From the NCBI GenBank assembly GCA_037443685.1, contig JBBINX010000048.1:1-17444 (forward strand): a DNA stretch of 17,444 nucleotides, given 5' to 3'. Source of the stretch: JAHJRJ01 sp037443685. Lineage in GTDB: Bacteria > Bacteroidota > Ignavibacteria > UBA10030 > BY39. Position numbers and translations under genes: made by a program. This document shows, piece after piece, positions 7,890 through 15,435 of this stretch. Below the pieces are notes generated by a model, which had not been told where the DNA came from, ran no database searches, and saw nothing but the letters and a program-made list of their open reading frames with translations. How positions within the stretch are numbered: the stretch's first letter is position 1; every line of letters begins with the position of its first letter.

Positions 7890-9239
7890 TTACTGATTCT
7901 TTAAATTATATTTATTGATTTTGTTGTATAAAGTTGCTCTGTCGATATCAAGGACTTGAGCAGATTTAGAGATGTTCCAATTGTATTGATTAAGAATCTT
8001 CAAAATATGAATTTTTTCGATTTCTTCGATCGAGTCTGAAGCCGGTTTGATACCATTTGTATTTTTCAACTGGATAGGTAAATCTTCCTTACTTATTTGT
8101 GGTGGCTTGCCTACTACCATTGCACGCTCAATAGCATTTGCCAATTCACGAATGTTCCCAGGCCAATCGTATCGCACTAAAACATCCATTGCTTCGGGGT
8201 CGATTTGAGTTACTGGCTTGTTCATAACCTGCGAAAATTTCTTCATAAAGTGATTTGCGAGCTGAGGAATATCGGTTTTTCTTTCTCTGAGCGGTGGGAG
8301 GAAAATCGTGAAAACATTTAATCGGTAATACAAATCTTCACGGAACTTTCCCTCTTTAACAGCCAATTCTAAATCATTATTCGTAGCACAAATAACACGA
8401 ACGTCTACACTAATCACTTGTTCACCGCCAACCCGTGTAAATTGTTTAGATTCGAGCACCCGCAGCAAATCGACCTGAAGACGCTCACTTACACAACCGA
8501 TTTCATCAAAAAATATCGAGCCACCATCAGCCATTTCAAACTTTCCCTTACGGCGGTATTGAGCCCCCGTAAAAGCACCCTTTTCGTGTCCAAATAATTC
8601 GCTTTCTAATAGATTATCATTTATAGCTCCACAATTGACAGGGATAATTGGAAAATATTTTCGCGAACTGTGTGCATGGATTGCACGCGCAACGAGTTCC
8701 TTGCCTGTTCCGCTTTCACCACGGATTAATACTGTTGTATCGGTTTTAGCTACTGTTGAAATCAACTCAAACACCTTCTTTATTTGTAAACTATCACCCA
8801 CAATTTCATCGAAATGAGTTAACTCATCTATCTTTTCACGCAGTTGTATATTCTCGGTTAACAATTTTTTTTGGTTGATGATATTGCTCACTATGTGTGT
8901 TAGTTCATCGGGGTCAATCGGTTTGGTTACATAATCGTAGGCACCGGCCTTCAATGCCCTGACGGCTGAATCGACCGATGCAAAAGCCGTGATAATAACA
9001 ACCGTCAGAGATTTATCAACCTCCTTCAGATGACGTTGTAATTCCAATCCGTCCATACCAGGCATTTTAATATCTACGAATGCAATATCGAAAGTTGCCA
9101 ACTGAAGTTTTCGTAATGCCTCGGCAGCATTCTCAGCCGTATCAACACGGTATCCATCTTCAAGAAACCATTTATACAGCGATTCCCTTACAATTTTTTC
9201 GTCATCAACTATCAATATTCCATAATTTTTATTGTTCAT
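7890..9239 (-). CDS. Sigma-54-dependent response regulator, NtrC family
   Basis: This 449-residue protein has the standard three domains. The receiver domain (about 1-120) carries the acidic pair D12/D13, phospho-acceptor D56, T84 and K106. The AAA+ domain (about 145-375) carries Walker A GESGTGKE at 174-181, the sigma-54-contacting GAFTGA loop at 221-226 and Walker B FFDE ending at D245/E246. The C-terminal Fis-type helix-turn-helix is about residues 405-445. It activates RNA polymerase containing sigma-54 when phosphorylated. The kinase gene lies 4 bases upstream, so the pair is a cognate system. The likely targets are the surrounding electron-transfer genes, but I found no convincing -24/-12 promoter in the gaps of this window. 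Confidence 0.95.
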   Translation of the reverse strand: MNNKNYGILIVDDEKIVRESLYKWFLEDGYRVDTAENAAEALRKLQLATFDIAFVDIKMPGMDGLELQRHLKEVDKSLTVVIITAFASVDSAVRALKAGAYDYVTKPIDPDELTHIVSNIINQKKLLTENIQLREKIDELTHFDEIVGDSLQIKKVFELISTVAKTDTTVLIRGESGTGKELVARAIHAHSSRKYFPIIPVNCGAINDNLLESELFGHEKGAFTGAQYRRKGKFEMADGGSIFFDEIGCVSERLQVDLLRVLESKQFTRVGGEQVISVDVRVICATNNDLELAVKEGKFREDLYYRLNVFTIFLPPLRERKTDIPQLANHFMKKFSQVMNKPVTQIDPEAMDVLVRYDWPGNIRELANAIERAMVVGKPPQISKEDLPIQLKNTNGIKPASDSIEEIEKIHILKILNQYNWNISKSAQVLDIDRATLYNKINKYNLKNQ

Positions 9240-9243
9240 AAAC

Positions 9244-10857
9244 TTACCCTGTATTTTTATGTTTGTTGATTAAAATTTTACGAGGCAGCACAATATTAAA
9301 TGTTGTTCCTCGTCCGACAATTGAGTCCACAGTAATTTTGCCTTTGTGCGCGTTTACGATTCCATAAACTACTGAAAGTCCTAATCCCACTCCTTTGCCA
9401 TCTTCTTTAGTCGTGAAGAATGGTTCAAATATTTTCGCTTGTATTTCACTCTGTATTCCGTAGCCTGTATCGTTAATTTGAATTGTTATTTTATCGGCAT
9501 CGGTATCGAACATTTTAATTGTCAAAGTTCCGCCACTTGGCATCGCTTCAATTGAATTAATCATCAATGCAATTATAGCTTGTTGGATTTGTGCTGCACT
9601 GCACACGATGTTTGGGTCAGTTAATTTAAAATCTCGAACTAATTGAATTTTATGCATCTGCATATGGTGAGCGATCAACAAAATACTTCGATCGGTTATC
9701 TGTTCGAGGTTTACCTCTTTAAATTCATCAACTTGCTGTCTTGAAAACAAAAGAAGGTTTTTTACAATGTTACCACACCTTAGCGATTCTTCAGCAACAA
9801 AATTTAAATCTTTCATTATTTTTTCATAATCATCTTTTGTCAAATTATCTTTATTCAATCTTTTCACCTGAAGTTTTGTAAGAGTTATAATACCTTCAAG
9901 CGGATTATTTAGTTCGTGAGCTACCGTTGCGGAAAGCTGACCAAGGGATGCCATTTTTTCGATTTGAATTAGATGAGCATGAGCACGTTTTAATTCGTCT
10001 GTTTTTTCATCAACTTTATTTTCAAGGCTTCTCGACCAGTCTTTAATTTCGTCGTAAGCTCTTTTCAATTTATCAGTCATATCATTGAACGCATCGGCGA
10101 GTGCACCGATTTCCGTTTTTGACGAAATAGGGATTTTATAATTCAGGTTTTTCTCTGAAATTGCTTTTGCCCCATCTATTAATTGATGAACAGGTTTATG
10201 GACTAGTTGCCTGATGAAAATTGCCGATACAATGTTTATCAACAAGATAATAATTATTGAAAATGCAAATACCTGATTCTGTGCCTCTTCGATGTTCAGA
10301 TCAAGTTGATCGAGCGACATCTTAATATCCAACACACCTAACACTTTTATTTCAGGAGGATGTGCATGACAACCAGCTGTCGAACAATCTACTTCGTTTT
10401 TTATAGGATTGATTAAACCTAACGAACGGTGGCCATCGAGACGTGTAACTATACGGGCGCGACTTTTTTCAGGAACTGACTCAATCGGTTTTTCGGCAGC
10501 GTGGCACACGTAACATGCTTCGGCGGTCATATCAACACTCGTCCCGATTTCCTCCTTAAGACTAGAAAACATTATTTCACCTTTTTTATTGAAAACTCTG
10601 ATTACTTCAATTTCTGGTTCTTTCCCAAGCCGATTAATAATTTGGTGTGTGTCTTCTCTTCTGTTGAGCAGCATTCCGTACCGTGTCGAACCTTTGATAA
10701 AATCACTTAGTCGGCTTGAATTTATCTTCAAACAAGTTAGCATATGTTCTTCTTGAGATTGGAGAGTAAAATAAATGTAAGTTCCTAATAAGACACCCAT
10801 CACGAAAAGCAATGTCAAGAACAGCCGAAATGAAATAGTGTTAAATAAGGTTTTCAT
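9244..10857 (-). CDS. Membrane sensor histidine kinase with heme-binding periplasmic domain
   Basis: The chosen start is ATG at 10857, giving 537 residues beginning MKTLFNT; an upstream in-frame GTG at 10896 lies inside a perfect hairpin and is unlikely. A transmembrane segment (about 10-32) is followed by a periplasmic sensor domain (33-195) with CYVCH at 115-119 and CSTAGCH at 158-164, the latter followed by HP and a VLGVLD strand. These are a CXXCH and a CX4CH heme c motif. A second transmembrane segment (196-215), a HAMP region, a coiled coil, the phospho-acceptor H314 in AHELNNP, and a HATPase domain with DTGYGI and GVGLGLSV follow. Similar heme-bearing sensors occur in Geobacter and Anaeromyxobacter. 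The heme probably senses redox state or a diatomic gas. The adjacent NtrC-type regulator is its expected partner. Confidence 0.9.
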   Translation of the reverse strand: MKTLFNTISFRLFLTLLFVMGVLLGTYIYFTLQSQEEHMLTCLKINSSRLSDFIKGSTRYGMLLNRREDTHQIINRLGKEPEIEVIRVFNKKGEIMFSSLKEEIGTSVDMTAEACYVCHAAEKPIESVPEKSRARIVTRLDGHRSLGLINPIKNEVDCSTAGCHAHPPEIKVLGVLDIKMSLDQLDLNIEEAQNQVFAFSIIIILLINIVSAIFIRQLVHKPVHQLIDGAKAISEKNLNYKIPISSKTEIGALADAFNDMTDKLKRAYDEIKDWSRSLENKVDEKTDELKRAHAHLIQIEKMASLGQLSATVAHELNNPLEGIITLTKLQVKRLNKDNLTKDDYEKIMKDLNFVAEESLRCGNIVKNLLLFSRQQVDEFKEVNLEQITDRSILLIAHHMQMHKIQLVRDFKLTDPNIVCSAAQIQQAIIALMINSIEAMPSGGTLTIKMFDTDADKITIQINDTGYGIQSEIQAKIFEPFFTTKEDGKGVGLGLSVVYGIVNAHKGKITVDSIVGRGTTFNIVLPRKILINKHKNTG

Positions 10858-10882
10858 AGTTACCACATTTTTTATATAATAT

Positions 10883-10915
10883 AAAAAAAATTCCACAGTA
10901 ATTTGTGGAATTTTT
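10883..10915 (-). terminator. Rho-independent terminator after the GcvH/HybA/HybB-like module
   Basis: Two perfectly complementary 12-base arms (10886-10897 and 10904-10915) flank a 6-base loop. On the minus strand the descending arm ends in a run of eight T. It lies 26 bases past the stop of the soluble GcvH-like gene and just before the kinase start, so it should separate the two transcription units, fully or partly. Both arms have A/T-rich outer ends, so it could act in either direction. Confidence 0.75.
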
Positions 10916-10940
10916 CAACAATTTACAAATCAATAATAAT

Positions 10941-11741
10941 TTATTTAAGGAAGCAGAGGTTTTTCAGAAACCTCCAATATTCAACAGATGGTAGGATTTC
11001 GGATAAAGAGCCGCTGAATATTCCACCATCAAATTGAGTCGAAGATATTGGAGGTCTGTACTTCTCGATTATCCCGCATAGAGTGTCTTTAGCTCTCGTT
11101 AATTCTTTTTCAAACCATACTTTTGCTTCTTCGCCTGTGTAGAAATCTTGTAACCTTGAACCGCTTTTAAGTTGAATTTTTGTTAACCACGATTTTTGCA
11201 AATCGTTTGTTCGAATATGGTCAGGAGAATTTAGTAATGAAGAATTATTTTGGAGAACTGTTCCATTGATAGGTGAATATAAAGTAAGTGTTTTATCCTT
11301 TTGTATGAACCAGCAAAAGCTTTTCTTTTGCCTTACTAACTCTCCGACCGGCATCCATACGATGCAAGTAATATATGTGAGTATTTTGGCTAACAAATCA
11401 TCAATACCAATTATTACAACATCATCTTCTTCTTTAAATAAACAGATGTGATTTTTTGCATAATAATATGTTGGATTGATTTCCGAATCTACCAGTTTAT
11501 CAATTAGCATTTTTGCGTGGTCAGAAAAATTCATAGTTTTTATACTGTTTGGGGCTTCATAGGTTTTAGCAATAAATATGTTCGAGATTTTAGAACGAAT
11601 TATTTTATCGTATGCACAATGTTCACATTCGAATTCTAAATCACATAGCTTATAGGAAACTATACCCGCAGTCATCCAGACACATTTTGTGTCATTTGAT
11701 GAAACAAATTCTGAGTTGATATTTTTTTTCTCATTATTCAT
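10941..11741 (-). CDS. Soluble GcvH-like (lipoyl-fold) protein with N-terminal four-cysteine segment
   Basis: This 266-residue protein has no signal peptide or membrane segment. Residues 20-45 contain CVWMTAG followed by KLC and CEHC, giving cysteines C20, C33, C39 and C42, which suggests a metal or Fe-S site. Residues 92-195 resemble glycine cleavage H protein: a strand VVIIGIDDLLAK, then WMPVGELVRQKK and a SPINGTV turn at 156-162. At the lipoylation hairpin the sequence is K148-D149-K150. Aligned on the conserved P-x-x-G turn, the canonical lipoyl lysine position is D149, so lipoylation is doubtful. H-protein relatives with the CxWM...KLC...CxxC segment are known to me near NrfD-type complexes in anaerobes, but their function is not established. 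It follows the HybB-like gene by 15 bases and ends at a terminator. A second GcvH-like protein opens the same operon. Confidence 0.7.
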   Translation of the reverse strand: MNNEKKNINSEFVSSNDTKCVWMTAGIVSYKLCDLEFECEHCAYDKIIRSKISNIFIAKTYEAPNSIKTMNFSDHAKMLIDKLVDSEINPTYYYAKNHICLFKEEDDVVIIGIDDLLAKILTYITCIVWMPVGELVRQKKSFCWFIQKDKTLTLYSPINGTVLQNNSSLLNSPDHIRTNDLQKSWLTKIQLKSGSRLQDFYTGEEAKVWFEKELTRAKDTLCGIIEKYRPPISSTQFDGGIFSGSLSEILPSVEYWRFLKNLCFLK

Positions 11742-11756
11742 TAAACATTTAATCTT

Positions 11757-12932
11757 CTAACGCTGTTTTAAATTATTTTCCGTAACAGCAACATCATCAA
11801 CTGAGTATTCCTCCTTAACACGTTCTTCAAAAATATTTAGATATTTTACCGCATAGTTAAATGCTACAAATCCTAAAGCAACAATTCCCATTGTAACGAA
11901 TACTTCCATCCAGGAAGGCAGATATGATGCACCGCTTCCAGCTTCCATCCCTGTGATACTCACATTCATCCTATTAAGAATAAAACCCAAAATTGCTGTA
12001 AAGGATGCGTAAAATAATCCTACCCTCGTTGTTCGAATATTTTTAATAGATAACAATACGAATGGAATTATCAATCCTAAAATAATTTCTAAGTAAAATA
12101 AATAAGTTTCCGTTCTTGGAATAAGAAGCAAATTCAGCGTACCGCGATCCGTAAAATCGATGGCACGTACTACAAGTTGTATCAATATTAACATCACCAT
12201 AATTTGACTTAACCTCAATAACAACGGGAACTCCAATTCTTTTTTAAATGCCCGTGCACTCAAGTACGACTCGATGATAATCATCGCACAACCAATGGTT
12301 AAAGCTGAGAGGAAGAAAAAAACAGGAATTAATGAGGAATACCAGAGACCATATAATTTATTTGGAACAATTAAGTAAAGCGAACCGAGCGATGATTGAT
12401 GTAGTGTGGATAGGAGCACGCCTGCAATAACCAATGGTATTGTAATAGCTTTAACAATTTTTAAAGGAGTTTTCCATTTGAGACGTTCTAACAAAGCCGG
12501 ACTGAATTCCACTGCTAATACTGTTGTATAAAGCATAACGCACCAAGCAACCTCAAACATTACCGACCTCGGATTCCACATTATAACCGCGTGCCAAATG
12601 CGGTCGGGACGTCCTAAATCAACCATTAACGCAAATATTACAAGTAAATAACCCAAAAAAGCAGTTAAAACTGCAGGTCGAATAATGGGTTTAAATTCTT
12701 TTATATTAAAGATATAAACTATACCACAAAGGGTAAATCCACCCGCAGCTAGCCCTACTCCACAAAGGATATCAAAACCAATCCATAATCCCCAAGGGAA
12801 TTCATCAGTTAAATTGGTTGCAGCACCCAACCCATAAACAAAGCGTATAATTATTGAATAGAGAGCTAATCCTATCAAAATAGCCCCAACACTTTTCCAA
12901 AACTTGAATTTCGATACTACAGATTTTTTCAT
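11757..12932 (-). CDS. HybB/NrfD-family integral membrane protein (quinone-interacting subunit)
   Basis: This 391-residue protein has about ten hydrophobic helices. It shows marks of the HybB branch of the NrfD/PsrC family: WGLWIGFDILCGVGLAAGGF near residue 47, LGRPDRIWH near 106, and LSTLHQSSLGSLYLI near 173. HybB in E. coli hydrogenase-2 and related proteins exchange electrons and protons between quinone and a ferredoxin-like subunit without binding heme. Here the ferredoxin-like partner is encoded 12 bases upstream. No hydrogenase or molybdopterin catalytic subunit is present in the window, so the substrate side is unknown. It probably reduces or oxidises menaquinone as part of a module with the flanking GcvH-like proteins. 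The family call is firm; the direction of electron flow is not determinable. Confidence 0.92.
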   Translation of the reverse strand: MKKSVVSKFKFWKSVGAILIGLALYSIIIRFVYGLGAATNLTDEFPWGLWIGFDILCGVGLAAGGFTLCGIVYIFNIKEFKPIIRPAVLTAFLGYLLVIFALMVDLGRPDRIWHAVIMWNPRSVMFEVAWCVMLYTTVLAVEFSPALLERLKWKTPLKIVKAITIPLVIAGVLLSTLHQSSLGSLYLIVPNKLYGLWYSSLIPVFFFLSALTIGCAMIIIESYLSARAFKKELEFPLLLRLSQIMVMLILIQLVVRAIDFTDRGTLNLLLIPRTETYLFYLEIILGLIIPFVLLSIKNIRTTRVGLFYASFTAILGFILNRMNVSITGMEAGSGASYLPSWMEVFVTMGIVALGFVAFNYAVKYLNIFEERVKEEYSVDDVAVTENNLKQR

Positions 12933-12944
12933 ACTATGTCGTTT

Positions 12945-13715
12945 TTAATTCTCTTCATCTGGATTATTTGGTTGTGAATCTTTCATTTTTCGTTCAAACT
13001 CAATCACTTCTTTACGACGGTTTGTTATCCACCAAATCCCGTAGAGAAGCGTTCCACCGACTGCTACTACCGAGGGTATTTTAGATAATGTACTCCAAGT
13101 AAGCTCGGGTAATTTTTGAGTTCCAAGATTTGTTTTGAATCCTAATCTTTCAAAAGGAACATCTGAAATATAGAGTATCGAAGTACCACCGACTTCGTTT
13201 TCTCCATAAATATGATTTACATATTTATGAGATTCGTTTAAAATTGTTTGCTGGGCTATTTGAAGCATATCGTCGTAATTTCCGAATACAGTTGCACCCA
13301 CAGGACAAGCTTCCGTACAAGCAGTATCTTTCCCGATGGCTATACGTTCGATGCATAGTTTACATTTCTGAATTTGTGGTTTTCTCCTAGTCCATTCATA
13401 TCTCGGAATTTGAAACGGACACGCCATCATACAGTAGCGACAACCGATACATTTCTCCGCGTGATATAGAACGGCTCCTTCCTTTGTTTGTTCAAGGGCT
13501 CCCACCGGACAAACTGATTCGCAGGTCGGATAATTACAGTGCATACACATTCGCCTGACAAATCGTTCTTCCTTTTCATCGACAATTGTGTATGCTGTAA
13601 CAGATAATTTGGTTTCTTCAGTATCGGGTAAATTATTTTGAATTTTACAAGCACTGACGCATTGCCGACAGTCAATACATTTAGTAATATCGATTAAAAT
13701 ACCCTTATGTTCCAT
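12945..13715 (-). CDS. HybA-like four-cluster [4Fe-4S] ferredoxin with C-terminal membrane anchor
   Basis: With ATG at 13715 the protein has 256 residues. A GTG at 13745 would add ten residues and overlap the upstream gene by 8 bases, but it has no ribosome-binding site, while the ATG has AGAAGA about 10 bases upstream. Four cysteine groups bind four [4Fe-4S] clusters: CIDCRQC...C starting at C13, CMHCxxxxCxxxCP, CIGCRYCMMACP, and CKLC...CTEACP. Near residues 205-225 a hydrophobic helix (SVVAVGGTLLYGIWWI) anchors it, followed by a charged tail. HybA of E. coli has a Tat signal; none is seen here, so the clusters would face the cytoplasm unless the protein is exported with a partner. It is the expected electron-transfer partner of the HybB-like protein, 12 bases downstream. 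Confidence 0.9.
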   Translation of the reverse strand: MEHKGILIDITKCIDCRQCVSACKIQNNLPDTEETKLSVTAYTIVDEKEERFVRRMCMHCNYPTCESVCPVGALEQTKEGAVLYHAEKCIGCRYCMMACPFQIPRYEWTRRKPQIQKCKLCIERIAIGKDTACTEACPVGATVFGNYDDMLQIAQQTILNESHKYVNHIYGENEVGGTSILYISDVPFERLGFKTNLGTQKLPELTWSTLSKIPSVVAVGGTLLYGIWWITNRRKEVIEFERKMKDSQPNNPDEEN

Positions 13716-13737
13716 ATGTGTATAATCTTCTTTATAC

Positions 13738-14436
13738 TTATGCACTTAAAAATTCTTTTTGAAAAAGTTTCCACTTTTCACCATCTAATAACGATAACAC
13801 ATCTGCGGCAGGCAAACCGCCATCTTGCAAAGTTTGTAATCCTAAAGCATTTCCATTTGCAACTCCAATCAAAAATTCCTTAAATCTTTTTAGTTCAGAT
13901 TTAATAAAACTGGCAGCTTCTTCAGAAATCTTTAATTTGGGAACATCAGACGAAAGATTTTTAGGTTCAATTAATACCGACCAACCGTTTTTGTAGGGGT
14001 CAGTTAATAAGGTTGGATTCTTCGCTAACTCATCGTTGATAGAAACAATTTTTCCGTTAATCGGAGAAGCAAAACTCAGTACCTTACCCTTTGAGTTCAA
14101 GCTAAAAATTGGTTCCCCTTTTTTAACCTCAGCACCGATTGCAGGTAGAGAAATGCGATCAATTGTGCCTACGATCTTGCTAATAAAAGCATCAATACCT
14201 ACTTTAACTTTTCCCGACTGGAGGATGTGTGCCCAAGTATGATTTGGATGCAGGAATATTCCACTTGGAATTAACACATCTTCATCTGTAATTGGTCGCG
14301 GGATAAAATTAATTGTGGACTCTGTTTCAGCCGTTCTTCGGGCAACTTGAAGAAGAGCAGTGCCTCGCTTTTTGTAAACTAGGTAATCAATCGTAATGAA
14401 AAGAATGATAGTTAATATTACTAATATTGCAGTCAT
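13738..14436 (-). CDS. Membrane-anchored GcvH-like (lipoyl-fold) protein
   Basis: This 232-residue protein has one N-terminal transmembrane helix (about 3-21) and then a soluble domain. Residues 66-155 resemble the glycine cleavage H protein: HTWAHIL, a VKVGIDAFISKIVGTID strand pair, LPAIGAEVKKGEP, a SPINGKI turn at 124-130 and a GWSVLIEP ending. The lipoyl hairpin reads K116-G117-K118, so the canonical lysine position is G117, one residue off from either lysine. About 70 further residues at the C-terminus are not typical of H protein. AAGGAG lies about 9 bases before the ATG. It is the first gene of the HybA/HybB-like module. No other glycine cleavage genes are present, so glycine metabolism is unlikely. 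A structural or electron-transfer accessory role is inferred. Confidence 0.72.
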   Translation of the reverse strand: MTAILVILTIILFITIDYLVYKKRGTALLQVARRTAETESTINFIPRPITDEDVLIPSGIFLHPNHTWAHILQSGKVKVGIDAFISKIVGTIDRISLPAIGAEVKKGEPIFSLNSKGKVLSFASPINGKIVSINDELAKNPTLLTDPYKNGWSVLIEPKNLSSDVPKLKISEEAASFIKSELKRFKEFLIGVANGNALGLQTLQDGGLPAADVLSLLDGEKWKLFQKEFLSA

Positions 14437-14599
14437 TTTATTACTCCTTATTTTTGTTCTGATTTAATTATTTTATCTACTGATATATACCCCATGCACT
14501 ATGCCATGATAAGTGAATATCGCTTGAAATTTAATCGGATAAGTATTAATAAATGAAAGGGTTACAGATATGTTTTTAGTGTATAATTATTGTGTTAAT

Positions 14600-14698
14600 T
14601 TTCAGCAATATAATGTCGTAATATACGTCAGAAATATTTAATAAATAAGGTCATTCGCCGTAACATATTATCATAAAGAGACATAGTGATTGCTGAAA
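14600..14698. repeat. Perfect 10-bp inverted repeat spaced by 79 bases
   Basis: The word tttcagcaat at 14600-14609 recurs as its exact complement attgctgaaa at 14689-14698. The pair lies 164-262 bases upstream of the first gene of the GcvH/HybA/HybB-like module. Paired sites at this distance would suit an enhancer-binding activator, but a chance repeat in AT-rich DNA cannot be excluded. Confidence 0.35.
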
Positions 14699-14732
14699 TA
14701 TTCGACACATACTGTCGATATATTCAACAATA

Positions 14733-14762
14733 AAGCCGAAACAATTTTCATTATTTCGGCTT
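14733..14762 (-). terminator. Rho-independent terminator of the tetraheme cytochrome gene
   Basis: The arms aagccgaaa (14733-14741) and tttcggctt (14754-14762) are perfect 9-base complements with a 12-base loop. On the minus strand the stem is followed by TATTGTT, a short T-rich tract. It begins 28 bases after the stop codon of the cytochrome gene. Confidence 0.7.
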
Positions 14763-14789
14763 AATAGTGCTAATTATAATTAGGAAAAT

Positions 14790-15332
14790 TTACTTTTTTG
14801 GAAGTGGATGAGCAATCTGTCCCCATGCTTCTTTGAATTTGAATTCTTTGTATGTGGGGCTCTTCGGGTTGTGGCAAGTTATACAATTCGCTTCGATTGC
14901 TTTTTCGTCTTTGTATTCAGTTAAACCGGCTGCTATAGATTTTTTAGTATCTTTCATAATAGCCATTGTTTTATAAGCTGATCCGGCACCGTGGCACGAT
15001 TCGCAACCGACACCTTCGGCTTTGTTGTAACCCTTATCTAACAACTTTGCATCGGTTTTGGGGGCTGTAACGTGACATTCGAGGCATTCAGGACTTTCAT
15101 GAGCTACTTTTTTAAGTCCCTTTTCTTTTGCTATCATCTGTGAAGCTTCTGATGTCAATGTTTTATACGCTTTGGAGTGTGAGCTTTTTTCCCAAATCTC
15201 TATCATCGAACCCTTTTTTTCGCCCTTATGGCAAGGGGAGCATGTTTTTACACCCACAAATTTATTTTGAGCAAAAATACTAACCCCAAAAAATAGAGTG
15301 ATAACTATTGTACTTATGATTTTTTTTTTCAT
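14790..15332 (-). CDS. Tetraheme cytochrome c, c554-like
   Basis: This 180-residue protein has a Sec signal peptide (MKKK, hydrophobic core to about 20, likely cleavage after FAQ or nearby). Four CXXCH motifs are present: CSPCH, CLECH, CESCH and CITCH. The layout, with CSPCHK near the mature N-terminus followed by WxxSSHSKAYKTL, a CLECHV motif and a GVGCESCHGAG motif, is typical of the cytochrome c554/multiheme family common in anaerobic Bacteroidota-Chlorobiota relatives and sulfate reducers. The mature protein is lysine-rich and should be a soluble periplasmic electron carrier. AGGA lies about 9 bases before the start. It appears to be a single-gene unit with its own terminator. Its partners are unknown; it could shuttle electrons to the conduit encoded further downstream. 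Confidence 0.88.
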   Translation of the reverse strand: MKKKIISTIVITLFFGVSIFAQNKFVGVKTCSPCHKGEKKGSMIEIWEKSSHSKAYKTLTSEASQMIAKEKGLKKVAHESPECLECHVTAPKTDAKLLDKGYNKAEGVGCESCHGAGSAYKTMAIMKDTKKSIAAGLTEYKDEKAIEANCITCHNPKSPTYKEFKFKEAWGQIAHPLPKK

Positions 15333-15435
15333 TGTTATATTCCTGTAGATTGATTATAAAAATAATTCATTTAGTTTCATCGTTTCTAATCGATGACAAT
15401 CAATATATAAATTTATACAATTATTAATGATAGTT

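Larger units (their letters stand above)
14437..14789 (-). other. 353-base intergenic region: terminator, dyads and probable promoter
   Basis: There is no open reading frame of note. On the minus strand it holds the terminator of the tetraheme cytochrome gene, then a small perfect dyad tcgaca/tgtcga (14702-14707 and 14713-14718, 5-base spacer), then two copies of a 10-base word in opposite orientation (14600-14609 and 14689-14698). The remaining 160 bases to the GcvH-like start are very AT-rich and must contain the promoter of the four-gene module, but I could not place -35/-10 or -24/-12 elements with confidence. Confidence 0.5.

Noticed and set aside
10858..10896. GTG at 10896 as the start of the histidine kinase
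   Set aside because: The GTG lies inside a perfect 12-bp hairpin with a T-run, adds residues with no signal value, and has no ribosome-binding site; ATG at 10857 starts a normal membrane-sensor N-terminus.
11757..13715. Hydrogenase-2 (Hyb) operon
   Set aside because: HybA- and HybB-like subunits are present but there is no large or small NiFe hydrogenase subunit or maturation gene nearby.
10941..14436. Glycine cleavage system
   Set aside because: Only H-protein-like folds are present, without P or T subunits and without a lysine at the canonical lipoyl position; the context is quinone-linked redox proteins.
14437..14600. A sigma-54 (-24/-12) promoter, for example around the TGGCATAGTGCATGG-like stretch near 14505
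   Set aside because: The GG and GC dinucleotides are 6 bases apart instead of the required 10, and no other gap in the window gave a correctly spaced pair by eye.
15377..15396. Hairpin tcatcg/cgatga downstream of the small helical protein gene as a terminator
   Set aside because: The stem is only 6 bp with an 8-base loop and is not followed by a T-run on the minus strand.
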